This document shows, one piece after another, positions 12,431 through 22,959 of a stretch of DNA of 64,000 nucleotides (position 1 is the first letter of the stretch; every line of letters begins with the position of its first letter). Position numbers and translations under genes: made by a program. Under the pieces are notes generated by a model. It searched no databases, was not told the origin of the DNA, and saw only the letters and a program-made list of their open reading frames with translations. Source of the stretch: Canna indica (Eukaryota; Streptophyta; Magnoliopsida; Zingiberales; Cannaceae); contig CP136891.1 in the NCBI GenBank assembly GCA_034359265.1, positions 83,160,001-83,224,000 of the forward strand, written 5' to 3'.

Positions 12431-13708
12431 AGAAACAACTCATTCTGGCATAAACTCTCAACATTCCCTCAATTTTTCACATTTGTTTTTACTCCACTTA
12501 CATTTTTATTTTTATATGCTTAATTTCTAAATTTTTTATTTTAATTTTCACATGTAACTACTTTAATTTCCTCCAATTTAATTTTTAAAATTAAATTTCA
12601 TTTTAAATTAATGATGAATTTAATTTTTAAAATTAATTTTGAATTCTATTTTATTTTCAATTAATTTGGCTTAATTTTTAAATTTTTAGTTAAATTAATT
12701 ATAATTTCAAAATTAATTTCTATATTAAATTAATTTTGAATTTATATTATTGGTGAATTTTATTTTCCCATTGATTAATCATACTTATTTTTTAAAAAAA
12801 TTGAATTTAATTAATTATAAATTCTGAGAATTATTTATGAAAGTTTAATTTTAAAAAATAAATTAAATATTAATTTCGAAATTTATTATGCCTGATTAAT
12901 TAAATATGTTTAATTTTAAATTTTATTAATTTTCAAATCTATTTAATTAAGCATGCTTGATTTCCAATTAATCATGCTTAATTTTTAAAATTTTGAATTT
13001 AATTAATATCGAATGTGAATAATTATTTATGAAATTTTAAATTCTATTAAGCCTACTTAACTAAAGATGCTTAATTTTAAATTTTATTAATTTTTATTTG
13101 ATTAAAATTTAATTATTATGTTTGCTTAATTTTCAAATCTTATATATACTATATTACGTATGTTTAGATTAAAATTTTATTTTCCCTCCATATTTATGTA
13201 TGATTAATTTAAAAATTTTCGCGTTCATTAAATTAAGTGAGTTTCACTTCCAATAAAGTATCGATTTTTATTCTTAAAAATATAATTTTTTTATAATATG
13301 ATAATAGTATGATGATTTATTTATGAAAATCTAGGTATACAAATATTTAAATTTAAAATTTAAAATTTAAAATATTAAGAATATTAAATTATAGTTACAA
13401 ATTTAATTTAAAAATTAATATACAATTTAAATTTATAATAATTATTTTTTTAAAATTTTAAAAATTACCTTTAAATTTAAATTTATATATTTTTTAATTA
13501 AAATTACGTTAGAAAATATGAAAATTATCAACAAAAAAAAATTGGTACTATTATATTTATATATATATATATATAAAAATCTAATTTTAAATTTTTTAAT
13601 TTTAAAATCATAAATTATATAATAATATATTAAAATATTAATTTTAATTTTAATTTTTTTATTTTTAAAATTATATTTTAATCATGCAAAGTACAAATAC
13701 TACGGCTA

Positions 13709-13750
<42 letters not shown>
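8840..13750. repeat. AT-rich cluster of a dispersed repeat family in both orientations, possibly Helitron-like
   Basis: Nearly 5 kb is dominated by A and T. A block starting AGAAACAACTCATTC and continuing TTTTTACCTC..TTATATTTTTATTT occurs forward near 9446, 11779 and 12431, and reversed near 10757-10680 and 11345-11250. A second block (CTCCATATTTATGTATGATT type) recurs near 8960, 11722, 12320 and 13180. A terminal-looking motif (ATTTTAAYC..GCAAAG...CTAG) is seen forward at about 13680-13711 and reversed at 9627-9656. CTAG after a weak hairpin is what Helitron 3' ends look like. Pure TA runs lie at 12364-12427 and 13710-13749. No gene is present. Confidence 0.5.
12364..12427. repeat. (TA)n microsatellite, about 32 units
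   Basis: This is an uninterrupted alternating TA run immediately before one copy of the AGAAACAACTCATTC block. A second long TA run lies at 13710-13749, directly after a CTAG terminus, so the runs coincide with repeat-unit boundaries. Confidence 0.9.
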
Positions 13751-15490
13751 CCGACACCATTATTTGAATATAGCACTGGAGCACGTCGAGACTCGAGAGG
13801 ACAGTGGACTTTGGACTGCTGCGCGGGCCGGGCGATCACCACACTTGGAAAAGCTGAGCGAGATCATGGAGCATGGAGCTAGCGAGCTTCGAGCGTCTGA
13901 GCAGATAGCAACAAGCTCGCGAGCACCAAGATGAGCCGCTCATGGCTCACGCCGAGTAGCTTGCTGTCTGCAATCGTGCAACGATTGGCGGAGATTAGTC
14001 GCCCATAGGACACACTTAGAGGGACGAGGGCACAGAGGATTTTTCTCTATGAATCTAACATATGCAACACAGAAGAAATGGAGGGATAACCACATGTTGA
14101 GTTAAGGGACTTTTCTCGTATTGAAAGCAATTTGGTTTCAATGTACTAATTTGGAAATCATAGTTTTTAACTGGGTTATTATATTAATATATCCTAGAAC
14201 GATCATTTAGTCCATAACGCGGCATTTATCGAATAAAATAATCATCATTTGTCACATCTTAAATTAGCTGGCCGGGAGGTGGAATATTAAAAATTAACAT
14301 ATATCTAAAACTAACGAGACATGCAAGTTAGAAAACAAAGTGAAGAAATAATTTTTATTCAATAATTGCCAAATTAATTAGTATTATCATGTATTCAATT
14401 AACGAATGAATGTTCAGTAGGCAGACTAATAAGTTTCCAAATAAAATTGAAGAAGATTAAAAAATTGAATATATTTGTGAATATATATAGTTGAGTTGAG
14501 GATAAATATATTAATATAATAATTTCTCAATATATCAGCTTAATAATATATAACGAATATATTTGGTCAAATTTAATTATTGGCTTGAAATATTTGCATC
14601 AATACGCTTTCATGAAAGTTGAGAATATTTCCAAACCTTATCCCGGCATCTTAGGGCTTGAAATAACTTCTTCACAATATTGTCTTTGAGGGTTTATTCT
14701 TGCATGTAGAAATTTAATGTGGGGGAAACCATGCATCACGACTCGAAGATTTGTGTTGTCCAAGCCGCATAATTGCTTCGCAGATTTTGCACCACTAGTG
14801 GATATATATATCGATCAATGTTATTCTATTTTGTTAATAAATTTGTCTAGTAATACATATTTCATTAAAAAAAAATCAACTATATATATGTTTCGTCCTT
14901 AAAAAAACTTAGCTGAACCAAGTCGCCATTAGCAAGGCTGATGAAATTAAGTTAGAATAAACCATGATGCTTTTCTTAGGAAATGCACATCTTCCTAGTG
15001 CCAGATACCAGGATGAAATGATATCATGATGATCACTACAATCACACATGGACTTTGTCCTTGCCCGAGGCCGAGCTCAAAGGAAGAATTCAACTATTCT
15101 TATCTGGGTTTATTCCGTATTGGATTCGAGTCCAGTGGACACACAATCCAACATATTATCTTGAGAAATTTAAAGAGATAAATACATGCTGAGCGTGAGC
15201 GTGAATCCACTGCACTAGATGCTCGCAGTTATCTGAAACTGCACTAGATGCTCGCTGAGTGTGAATCCACTGCACTAGATGCTCGCAGTTATCTGAAGCT
15301 GGTACGTTTGATTCGAGAGAAACCAATGGTGTTTTTAGCATGTGCTGCCAACTTTGGCCACTCAATCCATTATTCGCTCCATCAGATCTGAAGAAGGCAA
15401 AACAAGAAAAAAATTTCTACATCTCGCCGACTTGCCCTTGATCTTCGAGCACTATATACTGCCGCTGAGCTTGAAGTTAATTTGGAGAAA
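13751..15490. other. Intergenic DNA and upstream region of the NBS-LRR gene
   Basis: A GC-richer stretch at 13780-14040 has no open frame that I recognise. The remainder is AT-rich. The last 300 bp include a 37-bp direct repeat described separately. No convincing TATA box could be placed. Confidence 0.4.
15201..15297. repeat. 37-bp direct repeat 60 bp apart upstream of the NBS-LRR gene
   Basis: The words starting GTGAATCCACTGCACTAGAT and continuing through CTCGCAGTTATCTGAA occur identically at 15201-15237 and 15261-15297. The middle part (CTGCACTAGATGCTCG) appears a third time at 15239-15254. The array ends about 190 bp before the start codon, so it falls in the likely promoter or 5' leader. 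Confidence 0.9.
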
Positions 15491-18400
15491 ATGGCGATGA
15501 TTGTAGACGCTTTTGTGGGCGAGTTCCTGAAGAAGCTGACAGATCTTATCCAAGATAGGGTGGTAATGATGCTGGAGGTGGGGGAGGAACTGCAGCGACT
15601 CAAGGCGAGCCTGGAGATGGTGGTCTGCGTCCTGAAGGAAGCTGAGAGGAAGAGGATCGAAGATATAGCCATCAATAGCTGGCTGAATGACCTCAAAGAT
15701 ATCATGTACGACGCCGACGACATTATCGACGAACTTTGTAGACCTGACCACGATGGCGGATCACCACCACATTTGGAGGGTCGTTCAAAGGTACGCTTTT
15801 GTTTACCTCTCCGATCATGCTTGGGTATTTCTACTACAACCGGTACAAGTAGTAGTAGTATGAGTATTCCATTCCGTTATCGTATTGGTACCGAAATTAG
15901 AAGCTTGAATACAAGACTAGAGGCACTCCGTCACGGTGACTTGAGGCTTCAGCTAGTGGCGGTCAATCCAAAGGCTTCTCCAAGCGTAATTGACAGAAAG
16001 ACTTCTCCAATTGTTGAGCCGGATATTGTGGGGGCGAACATCCATGATGATACAACACGTCTCGTTGAAATGTTGAATGATCATACTGAACAGGGGTGTC
16101 GTGTTTTTGCTATTACGGGTATGGGAGGGATAGGGAAGACGACACTTGCTCAGAACATATTCAACGATCCAAGCATTAAAGGAAAACATGAAATTACTAT
16201 ATGGTTGTGTGTATCACAAAATTTTTCTGAGATAGATTTGTTAAAGCAGATGATAAGAGAAGCAGGGAAGGATCATGGGCATGCCGCAGAGAAAGCAGAA
16301 CTGGCACCGATGCTTAGAAAGGCTGTGGAAGGAAAGAGCATGTTTTTGGTACTGGATGATGTATGGCAAGCAGATCATGTATGGAATAACTTACTTCGTA
16401 CTCCACTAAGCGGTGGAGCAGCAATCAGAAGAGTTGTAGTCACCACGAGAGATGAAAACGTTGCTAAGAAGATGGGAGCTGAGCACATCCACCGGGTCAA
16501 CTTACTCTCTGATGACCAAGGTTGGGAACTTCTGTGCAGGAGTTCATTATTGCAGGGAGAGGGTGAAATCCAAAGCCTAAAAGATTTAGGGTGTCAAATT
16601 GTTAAAAAATGCAAGGGTCTTCCTCTCGCAATCAAGACGGTGGGAGGGCTCTTGAGAACAAAGGAAAAAAGCCCCAGAGAGTGGGAAAAGGTTCTGAAGA
16701 ATAGTGCTTGGAATTTGAGCAAACTTCCCGAAGACCTTAGAGGTGCACTTTATTTGAGTTACGAGGATTTGCCGTCTCATCTAAAGCAGTGCTTCCTTTA
16801 CTTCGCTCTTTTCCGCGAGGATTTTATTCTTTATTCGGAGAAACTTGTTAGGTATTGGGTAGCAGAGGGATTTGTAGAAAAAGACGGTGATAACATGCTT
16901 GAAGAGACGGCCATTGAGTACTACGAAGAGTTAATAAGGAGGTGCATCATACAACCTTTCGGTCTCTCATCTGATGCTGTAAGTCATTGTACGATGCATG
17001 ATTTATTGCGATCCCTTGCTGTGTTTCTAGCTGAGTATGAATGTTTTTATGGAGATGAAGGGGAAATAAAATTGTCAGCAAAGCAAAAGCTTCGCCGTCT
17101 ATCATTACGAGCAAAAGAACAACCATCAGATGTAGTAATCCCTGAATTTGTGTTAGAGCAAAACTGCTTGAGGACTTTGATGAGCCCCACAAGAATTCAA
17201 AATGATTCGTTTGTAAGACTCCAACATCTACGCGTGTTGGATCTGGGAGGAATGGAAATGGAAATCATCCCTGATTCCATTGGAAATTTAATACATTTGA
17301 GATACTTGGATCTAAGCGGCACCAGAATCTCCAAGCTTCCAGAAACCATTTTGCGACTTAGCAACCTACAAGTGTTATTACTCGCTTCATGCATGAACTT
17401 GGCTAGCCTTCCCCATTGCATTACCCGATTGCATAATTTGAGGTGCCTTGATATTAGTGAGACACGTTTGGAACATTTACCTCGAGGCATTTGTCAACTG
17501 CAACAGTTAAACGAATTAGTAGGGTTCGTGATCAGCGACCAAGTCCAAGATGATGTTGGTGAGAACGTGCAAGCACGTGGATTGGAAGAGCTGAAATCGT
17601 TAAAGTTGGTCAGACATCTTCAAATAGAGAAATTAGAGAGGGCAATGCAAAAGTTAGAGAAGATAACCAATGTGACTAATGTACTATCGGATAAAACCCA
17701 TCTTCGACAATTAGGGCTTCGTTGCACTAAAAGAGAAGTTGAAGAGCCATACTCGGAGGAGGAGATGATTCAGATAGAACAGTTATTTTCCAATCTATGC
17801 CCACCACCGTGCTTGGATCAACTCTACATCTTTAATTACTTCGGTAGAGTACATCCAAGTTGGATGAGGTCATCATATTTGGGTACTCGTCTTCCTTACT
17901 TAACATATTTAAATCTGGTCAATTATGCATCATGCTTGCAGCTACCGCCGCTAGGCGAGTTGCCGAATCTGCAAAATCTTTGTATCGAATGCGCCAATGC
18001 AGTAGTGAGCATTGGGTCGGAATTTCTCGGCAATGGTGCAAGGGATATTGGGAATCATTATGAAACATCAATTGCTTTTCCAAAGCTTAAAGTGTTAGAG
18101 ATAAGAGATATGCCAAAGTGGGAGGAATGGTCGTTGCACCGAGAAGGAGAAGAAGTTGATTTTGATGATAGCAGAGCCACATCAACTCTAAATCATCTAT
18201 CGTTGCTGCCTCACCTCGAAGAATTGTTTATTTTTGATTGTCCCAAGCTAAGAAGTCTTCCTCCTAACTTGGATCAGGCTACCCAAATGAATCAATTGGA
18301 GATTCACTGGGCCAACGAGTTGAAAGCAATTGAGAATCTACCAAATTTGAGCGGACTATTGGTAGTCGGAAATAATCCTTCTCTGGAGAAGATTTCGAAT

Positions 18401-18754
18401 CTTCCTGCAGTTGAGAGACTCTCCTTAGTTGAGTGTCCATCAGTGAGGTGTGTGGAGAATCTTGATGTGCTCAAATTCCTGAATATGGAAGATGAAGGCA
18501 TGGAGCGTCTTCCACAGTGGTTGTTGCCACTAGCACTACTGCGGCAAAATCACCATAACAACATTTTCTCAGTAATTGCAAAATCCAAAAATGTTGGTGT
18601 AGTGGAGAGATGCCGAGAGGGAGGCGAGGACTGGCACATCGTCCAGCAGATATTTCATATCCTAGTATACGCGGATACCGAGAAGGAACGGTTCCACGTG
18701 TTACACAGGAAGAAGCCCTTCTACTACGACACCAATTTCAGCGTGCCATTATGA
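15491..18754 (+). CDS. CC-NBS-LRR disease-resistance protein
   Basis: This is an intracellular immune receptor of the CNL class, expected to detect pathogen effectors and trigger defence. The single exon codes 1087 residues. The first ATG in frame is at 15491 (MAMIVDAFVGEF); the open frame extends only three codons upstream (to a TTG), so ATG is chosen. Residues 1-150 form an Rx-type coiled-coil region with a YDADDIIDE motif. The NB-ARC block follows: P-loop GMGGIGKTT (about 210-218), kinase-2 LVLDDVW (286-292), RNBS-B VVVTTRDE, GLPL (376-379), RNBS-D CFLYFALF, and MHD (502-504). About 15 leucine-rich repeats run from about 560 to 1010. The tail has the CREGGEDWH motif common near the end of such proteins. 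All nucleotide-binding residues are present and no break is seen, so it is probably functional. No paralogue lies within the window. Ligand and resistance specificity cannot be told. Confidence 0.95.
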   Translation: MAMIVDAFVGEFLKKLTDLIQDRVVMMLEVGEELQRLKASLEMVVCVLKEAERKRIEDIAINSWLNDLKDIMYDADDIIDELCRPDHDGGSPPHLEGRSKVRFCLPLRSCLGISTTTGTSSSSMSIPFRYRIGTEIRSLNTRLEALRHGDLRLQLVAVNPKASPSVIDRKTSPIVEPDIVGANIHDDTTRLVEMLNDHTEQGCRVFAITGMGGIGKTTLAQNIFNDPSIKGKHEITIWLCVSQNFSEIDLLKQMIREAGKDHGHAAEKAELAPMLRKAVEGKSMFLVLDDVWQADHVWNNLLRTPLSGGAAIRRVVVTTRDENVAKKMGAEHIHRVNLLSDDQGWELLCRSSLLQGEGEIQSLKDLGCQIVKKCKGLPLAIKTVGGLLRTKEKSPREWEKVLKNSAWNLSKLPEDLRGALYLSYEDLPSHLKQCFLYFALFREDFILYSEKLVRYWVAEGFVEKDGDNMLEETAIEYYEELIRRCIIQPFGLSSDAVSHCTMHDLLRSLAVFLAEYECFYGDEGEIKLSAKQKLRRLSLRAKEQPSDVVIPEFVLEQNCLRTLMSPTRIQNDSFVRLQHLRVLDLGGMEMEIIPDSIGNLIHLRYLDLSGTRISKLPETILRLSNLQVLLLASCMNLASLPHCITRLHNLRCLDISETRLEHLPRGICQLQQLNELVGFVISDQVQDDVGENVQARGLEELKSLKLVRHLQIEKLERAMQKLEKITNVTNVLSDKTHLRQLGLRCTKREVEEPYSEEEMIQIEQLFSNLCPPPCLDQLYIFNYFGRVHPSWMRSSYLGTRLPYLTYLNLVNYASCLQLPPLGELPNLQNLCIECANAVVSIGSEFLGNGARDIGNHYETSIAFPKLKVLEIRDMPKWEEWSLHREGEEVDFDDSRATSTLNHLSLLPHLEELFIFDCPKLRSLPPNLDQATQMNQLEIHWANELKAIENLPNLSGLLVVGNNPSLEKISNLPAVERLSLVECPSVRCVENLDVLKFLNMEDEGMERLPQWLLPLALLRQNHHNNIFSVIAKSKNVGVVERCREGGEDWHIVQQIFHILVYADTEKERFHVLHRKKPFYYDTNFSVPL

Positions 18755-20586
18755 GATATGGGAGGTTCCTGTTAACATGTTAGTTTGTTGTTTTTCTATG
18801 TTGATGTGGTATTTTCCAAAATTAAAAAAACAACAAAAACAAAAGTTGAGTAAAAAACAAAAAGACGAGTGATATATTTAATTATTTTTCTTCTTGTACA
18901 TGTAATATTACAATATCAATAGAAGAGTGTTTTAAGGTGTTGCCTGTGGACGTAGGCTGCTAAGCCAAACCACGTAAATCTTTAGTCTTCCTTTCTTTTG
19001 CTTTGATCCTTATTTTGTTGGTTCTGTCGGTAAGTTTCCCACGCAATCTATTTATAACTAGATGTACATGTTCTAGAAATATACGGGCACTTTCTTGTTA
19101 ATAATTTTGTCTAGTCGCATATAATTCATTAAGAATATGACAAAACATCCTGGCTCATGTTTCCATTCCAACTACTATCCAAACTTAACCCAATTAAATT
19201 GAGTTCGATCGGATAGGATTCAAACTGGCTCATGTTTCCCATTCCATTGAGTCTATTGGATTATAAGCCCATCTTGAGCTTAGCTATGGTTTTTTTTATG
19301 ACAAGGTAATATTGTGAGCTAAAAATACTAATTTAAAGATAGGAGAAAATTTTCTAGGTTAAATTGAAATACGTTAAAGTACAAATATTAATGGGATAAA
19401 TTAGGAAAACAATCCCATTGCTTTAACTAATTGAAAGCAAACCCTTTTGAATTGTTGACTTTACAAGCTTCCCGTGATCTAATTCTAGCATCGGTGATCA
19501 AATTTAGATGGTTTCTATGCATTAATTTCAGGTTTACTTGGCATTATTAACGCTATAAATTAATTACAATAAGATTTATTAGTTTTTAAAACAAGTTCTT
19601 ATAAAATTTTGTAGGTTGATATATTGCCCGTCCTCAACTGCTATATTAATTTGAAGAGGAAAAAATAATATATATTTTAGATATTTAGTTTTTGTTATTA
19701 CATCATCGTCATCATGAGACCAAAAAGTCACTTCTATATCTCCTGAACGAAGCAACATTTTCAAACTCTTGATTTTAGATCAGCATACCTAATGTTCAAT
19801 TAATATAGACTTAATTCTATGAGAAGAGCTCACTTTAACCTAATTTGGGATGGTTTCTATGGGCAAAGAGAAACAAGAGATATTTTGAAAACTTAGCTTA
19901 TGGGGCTCACTCTGTTGTGGGTTCCATGCTGTGTTTTTTCTCTTCCTATCACATTCTGTAATTGCTTTGGGAAGCTTGACTTTGTTTTCTATAGACCAAA
20001 AAAGTTCTATCATAATAAAGAAGCATATTTAAGATCTCTCGAAAAAGTTTCCTTCATCTTCTCTAAATTGGCAATGATCGAACGTAATAGGTCGATGTGA
20101 TCCTTTATTGAAGTTCCTTGTGAAGCATTATTTAATTAACGTGTATATTTACTTGTAAGAGTTTTAGATATTGATATCGTTAAATAAGATTTTGCTAAAA
20201 TTTGGGCAAAATTTTTATGGACGATACTAAATCTATGTTCTTTACTTATTTTTCTACCACATTCGTATATTTTTTTTAATAGTACGTTGCTTTATGGCAT
20301 AACTTCTTTTTTTCTTAATGATATAATAACAAGTGGTAAAAGAGGTTAACAAAATCACGACAGATGTGAAGTTCAAAATTAATAAACTGAACCATAATGT
20401 TAACTTAATTATCTAAGTATAAGATGAAGATATAACTTATCTTAGAATTCAAGACATCATCTATGAGAAAGATCACACGTAAGAGACTAAAGAACATAAG
20501 ATCATAGCAGATAGGAAGGCAAAAACAAATATTCATGTATGAGAATCACTTTGAAAAACTATGTTTTCTTATAACACCTCAATCTC
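18755..20586. other. Intergenic DNA downstream of the NBS-LRR gene
   Basis: AT-rich with no supported gene. A short direct repeat of GGCTCATGTTTCC occurs near 19153 and 19230. The 3' untranslated region of the receptor gene presumably occupies the first few hundred bases, but no clear polyadenylation signal could be singled out. Confidence 0.4.
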
Positions 20587-21099
20587 GGCAGCCTGCCCGG
20601 GATGTTGAGATTGCGACATGTCATCCCATCCGGATCTCAAAGCACATCAACATGCAGTGCTATCGAGAGAGAGGTTGCGCTGCAGAGAGCTAGCAATCAC
20701 CGACGTCGTCCACACTGGACCGGTGGTCTTTCGCAGATCGCTAACGTTTCCTGATCCCGCTGTTGCCGTCGTTTTTCGATCACCGACGCCTCCAACATTT
20801 CCGACTTCTGTTGCCGCCGACATTTTCCAATCGCCGCAGGCAGCGCTGCTAAGAGAGGAAGAGATGGACTCAAGCAGCACCGCCGATAGAAAGAGAGGAC
20901 CTATGGGCGACGATTAGGAAATGTCGGCGATCGGCAGAAGACCACCAATCCAGTGTGGACGACATTGGTGATCGCTCTCTGCAGCGCTGCCTCTCTCTCA
21001 ACAGCACTACGTATTGATGTGCTTTGAGATTCGTGTGGGATGACGTGTCACGATCGCACCATCCCACCCACATAAACTTATATGGGCAGGCTGCCCATA
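20587..21099. mobile_element. Long-TIR foldback element, about 510 bp, GC-rich
   Basis: Left-arm words GCAGCCTGCCC, ATCTCAAAGCACATCAA, GAGAGAGAGG, GCGCTGCAGAGAG and GTCGTCCACACTGGA (20588-20725) recur in reverse complement and reverse order at 21099-20945. Each arm is about 170 bp and the centre (about 20765-20900) is unique. Open frames on either strand inside it are by-products of the GC-rich arms. Long inverted ends without coding capacity suggest a Mutator-type MITE, but no 9-bp target duplication was found. Confidence 0.75.
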
Positions 21100-21801
21100 T
21101 AAGTCCCATTTCTCATCATAGTAACATATATCCTCAAGAGTAGCCTCAATTAGTAACAATCTTCTCATGCAACACCTTTATCAAACTCAACATTTATAGT
21201 GGCTTGTTGTAATTCTCTGCATCAATTAAGACAAATATGATATATTGTTATTTTCATTACTGTGGTTTCTTACTCAGCTTATTGTACAAACTGCTATGAT
21301 ATAATTAAAAAAATCTTATTTTCCTCCTGACGTTGATCGAATCATGTTAACCTTATGTGTTCATTATTTTATTTGTTATTTTCGAATTTTTTTTGTTAAT
21401 TTGTTCATTTTGATTTCGTTGATTCTCAATAAAAAAAAGTAGTGCAATTTCCCAACAATTTTCATATGAGAAATCATTTGAAAGTGTGAATTCTAAACAT
21501 CAAACCACTCTGTTTTTTTGAAAGCTTAAGTTAGAATTAGGCATTGTTAATTGTTACCAAACATCTGCACCAAATAAGTTGCTTGCTTACAACCGGGCTT
21601 TTTTTTTCTTTGCAAGGTAAATTTTGGAATAAGAAACAAATAAGTTGAAAGTTTGAGAATAGATTTTCAAGTATCTTTGTGTCAATATTTCGTAATAAAG
21701 CACCTGGTCTATTCAAATTTTATTTGGATAAGGAAATATTTGTTTTTATTATTATTTTCACCTTGAATCAAATTGTGTACAAATAAGCATGTTGAAACTA
21801 G

Positions 21802-21996
21802 TCATTTACTTTTTGATGAACATTGTATGTCATTTACTAGGTTCTAGTCTATGGCCATCGATGGCTAGCTGAGGAATATTCATGTATTAAGTTTTTTCTT
21901 AATGCTTTAATTAGTATATGGTGTTTGTATGTAATTGTTATCCTTCATCTAATATAGCATGTGGCCCATATGGGTCTCACTTTCGTTATAAAAAAA
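21802..21996 (+). mobile_element. Short poly-A retroposon with 17-bp target duplication
   Basis: The 17 bases AAGCATGTTGAAACTAG occur at 21785-21801 and again at 21997-22013. The 195 bp between them ends in an A-run preceded by GTTAT. A perfect long direct repeat with a 3' poly-A is the signature of LINE-driven retroposition. A GGTTCTAGTC word near 21840 loosely resembles a Pol III B box but no A box is upstream, so it may be a 5'-truncated SINE or a retroposed transcript end. Confidence 0.7.
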
Positions 21997-22013
21997 AAGC
22001 ATGTTGAAACTAG

Positions 22014-22426
22014 GGCGCGGGCAATGAGCCGAGTCGGTTTGCGAGTTGCTCATGGTTTAATTGATTCATTAACAACTCGATAAGCTAGACTCATGAGCTA
22101 ATGTGTCGAGCTTGAGCTTAAAGTTTGGGCTCCATAAATAAATGAGCCGAGCTTGAGCTTTTCGTTAGCTCGTGAATTGGCTCGATATATAATAATATTT
22201 TAATATAATGTATTTATGATATATATTAATATATAATTATATGTATGATAAGTTTGGCTCGACTTGTGAGTCGGCTTGAGCCATATTTGATAAGGTCGGC
22301 TCGGCTCATGAGCCGACTCAAGCTCGAGCAAAAAAAAAGAGCTCGTTTTTTAATCAAGTGGATTATTTTCAATCGAGCCGAGCTGGGCTAGGGCCCAACT
22401 CAAGCTCGACTCGAATCCACCCCTAG
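22014..22426. mobile_element. MITE-like element rich in GAGCCGAGCTTGAGC motifs
   Basis: Both ends and the interior carry many GAGCTCGAGC/GAGCCGAGC words in either orientation, for example TGAGCCGAGTCGG near the left end and CAAGCTCGACTCGAATCCACCCCTAG at the right. The outer ends pair as AGGGCGCGGG.AATGAGCCGAGTC against the complement AGGGGTGGATTCGAGTCGAG. It abuts the right target duplication of the poly-A retroposon. It codes for nothing. Confidence 0.55.
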
Positions 22427-22959
22427 CTAGTTGAAGCCAAACGTGGTCAGCTTGGCTCGACATGATATCTCTAAATCAACCTACACAATATTGGCATAAA
22501 GTCTCTTTTTAAAAATAAAATAAAATAGAAAATCACAATAGATTATCATACTAGAGTTTGAACCATAGATCTCTAAATAGCATACAACATGTTGTCACCA
22601 ACTGTGCTACCCAAAGTTGATGGCATAAAATCTTAATGTAGTAGTTAAGAAAATGTATACTTTGTTTGTTTTTTATGATATAATATAATTACATAAAGGA
22701 AAAAAAGACATTCTTTAGTCCCTCAACCATAACATATTTTTTCACTTTGGTTCCTCAACTAAAAATTTGATAATTAGAGTCCTCAAATTTATTCACCGTT
22801 ATCACTTAAAATCATCACTATCAACTTCCGCTATAACGTTATTAAAATTATTTAATGTGTCAAGGCTTACGTGTATTAAAATGTTATCACATTTTTAAGT
22901 GAAGGACAAAAGTGAAAAAAACACGATAGTTAAGGAATTAAATAAAATTTCCCCCCTTA
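22427..22959. other. Intergenic spacer
   Basis: AT-rich DNA without a gene or a recognised element. Part of 22680-22930 loosely resembles the flank of the duplicated dioxygenase segment, with AGTTGAGGGACTAAA-like words in both orientations. Confidence 0.35.

Noticed and set aside
12364..13749. TA runs as a possible centromeric or telomeric feature
   Set aside because: They are simple microsatellites at the edges of dispersed repeats; no telomere motif or satellite monomer is seen.
15482..15490. Earlier start (TTG) of the NBS-LRR frame
   Set aside because: TTG is not a normal plant start; ATG at 15491 gives the usual MAMIVDAF-type beginning.
20618..21109. Forward and reverse frames of 77-99 codons
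   Set aside because: They sit in the arms of a foldback element and mirror each other.
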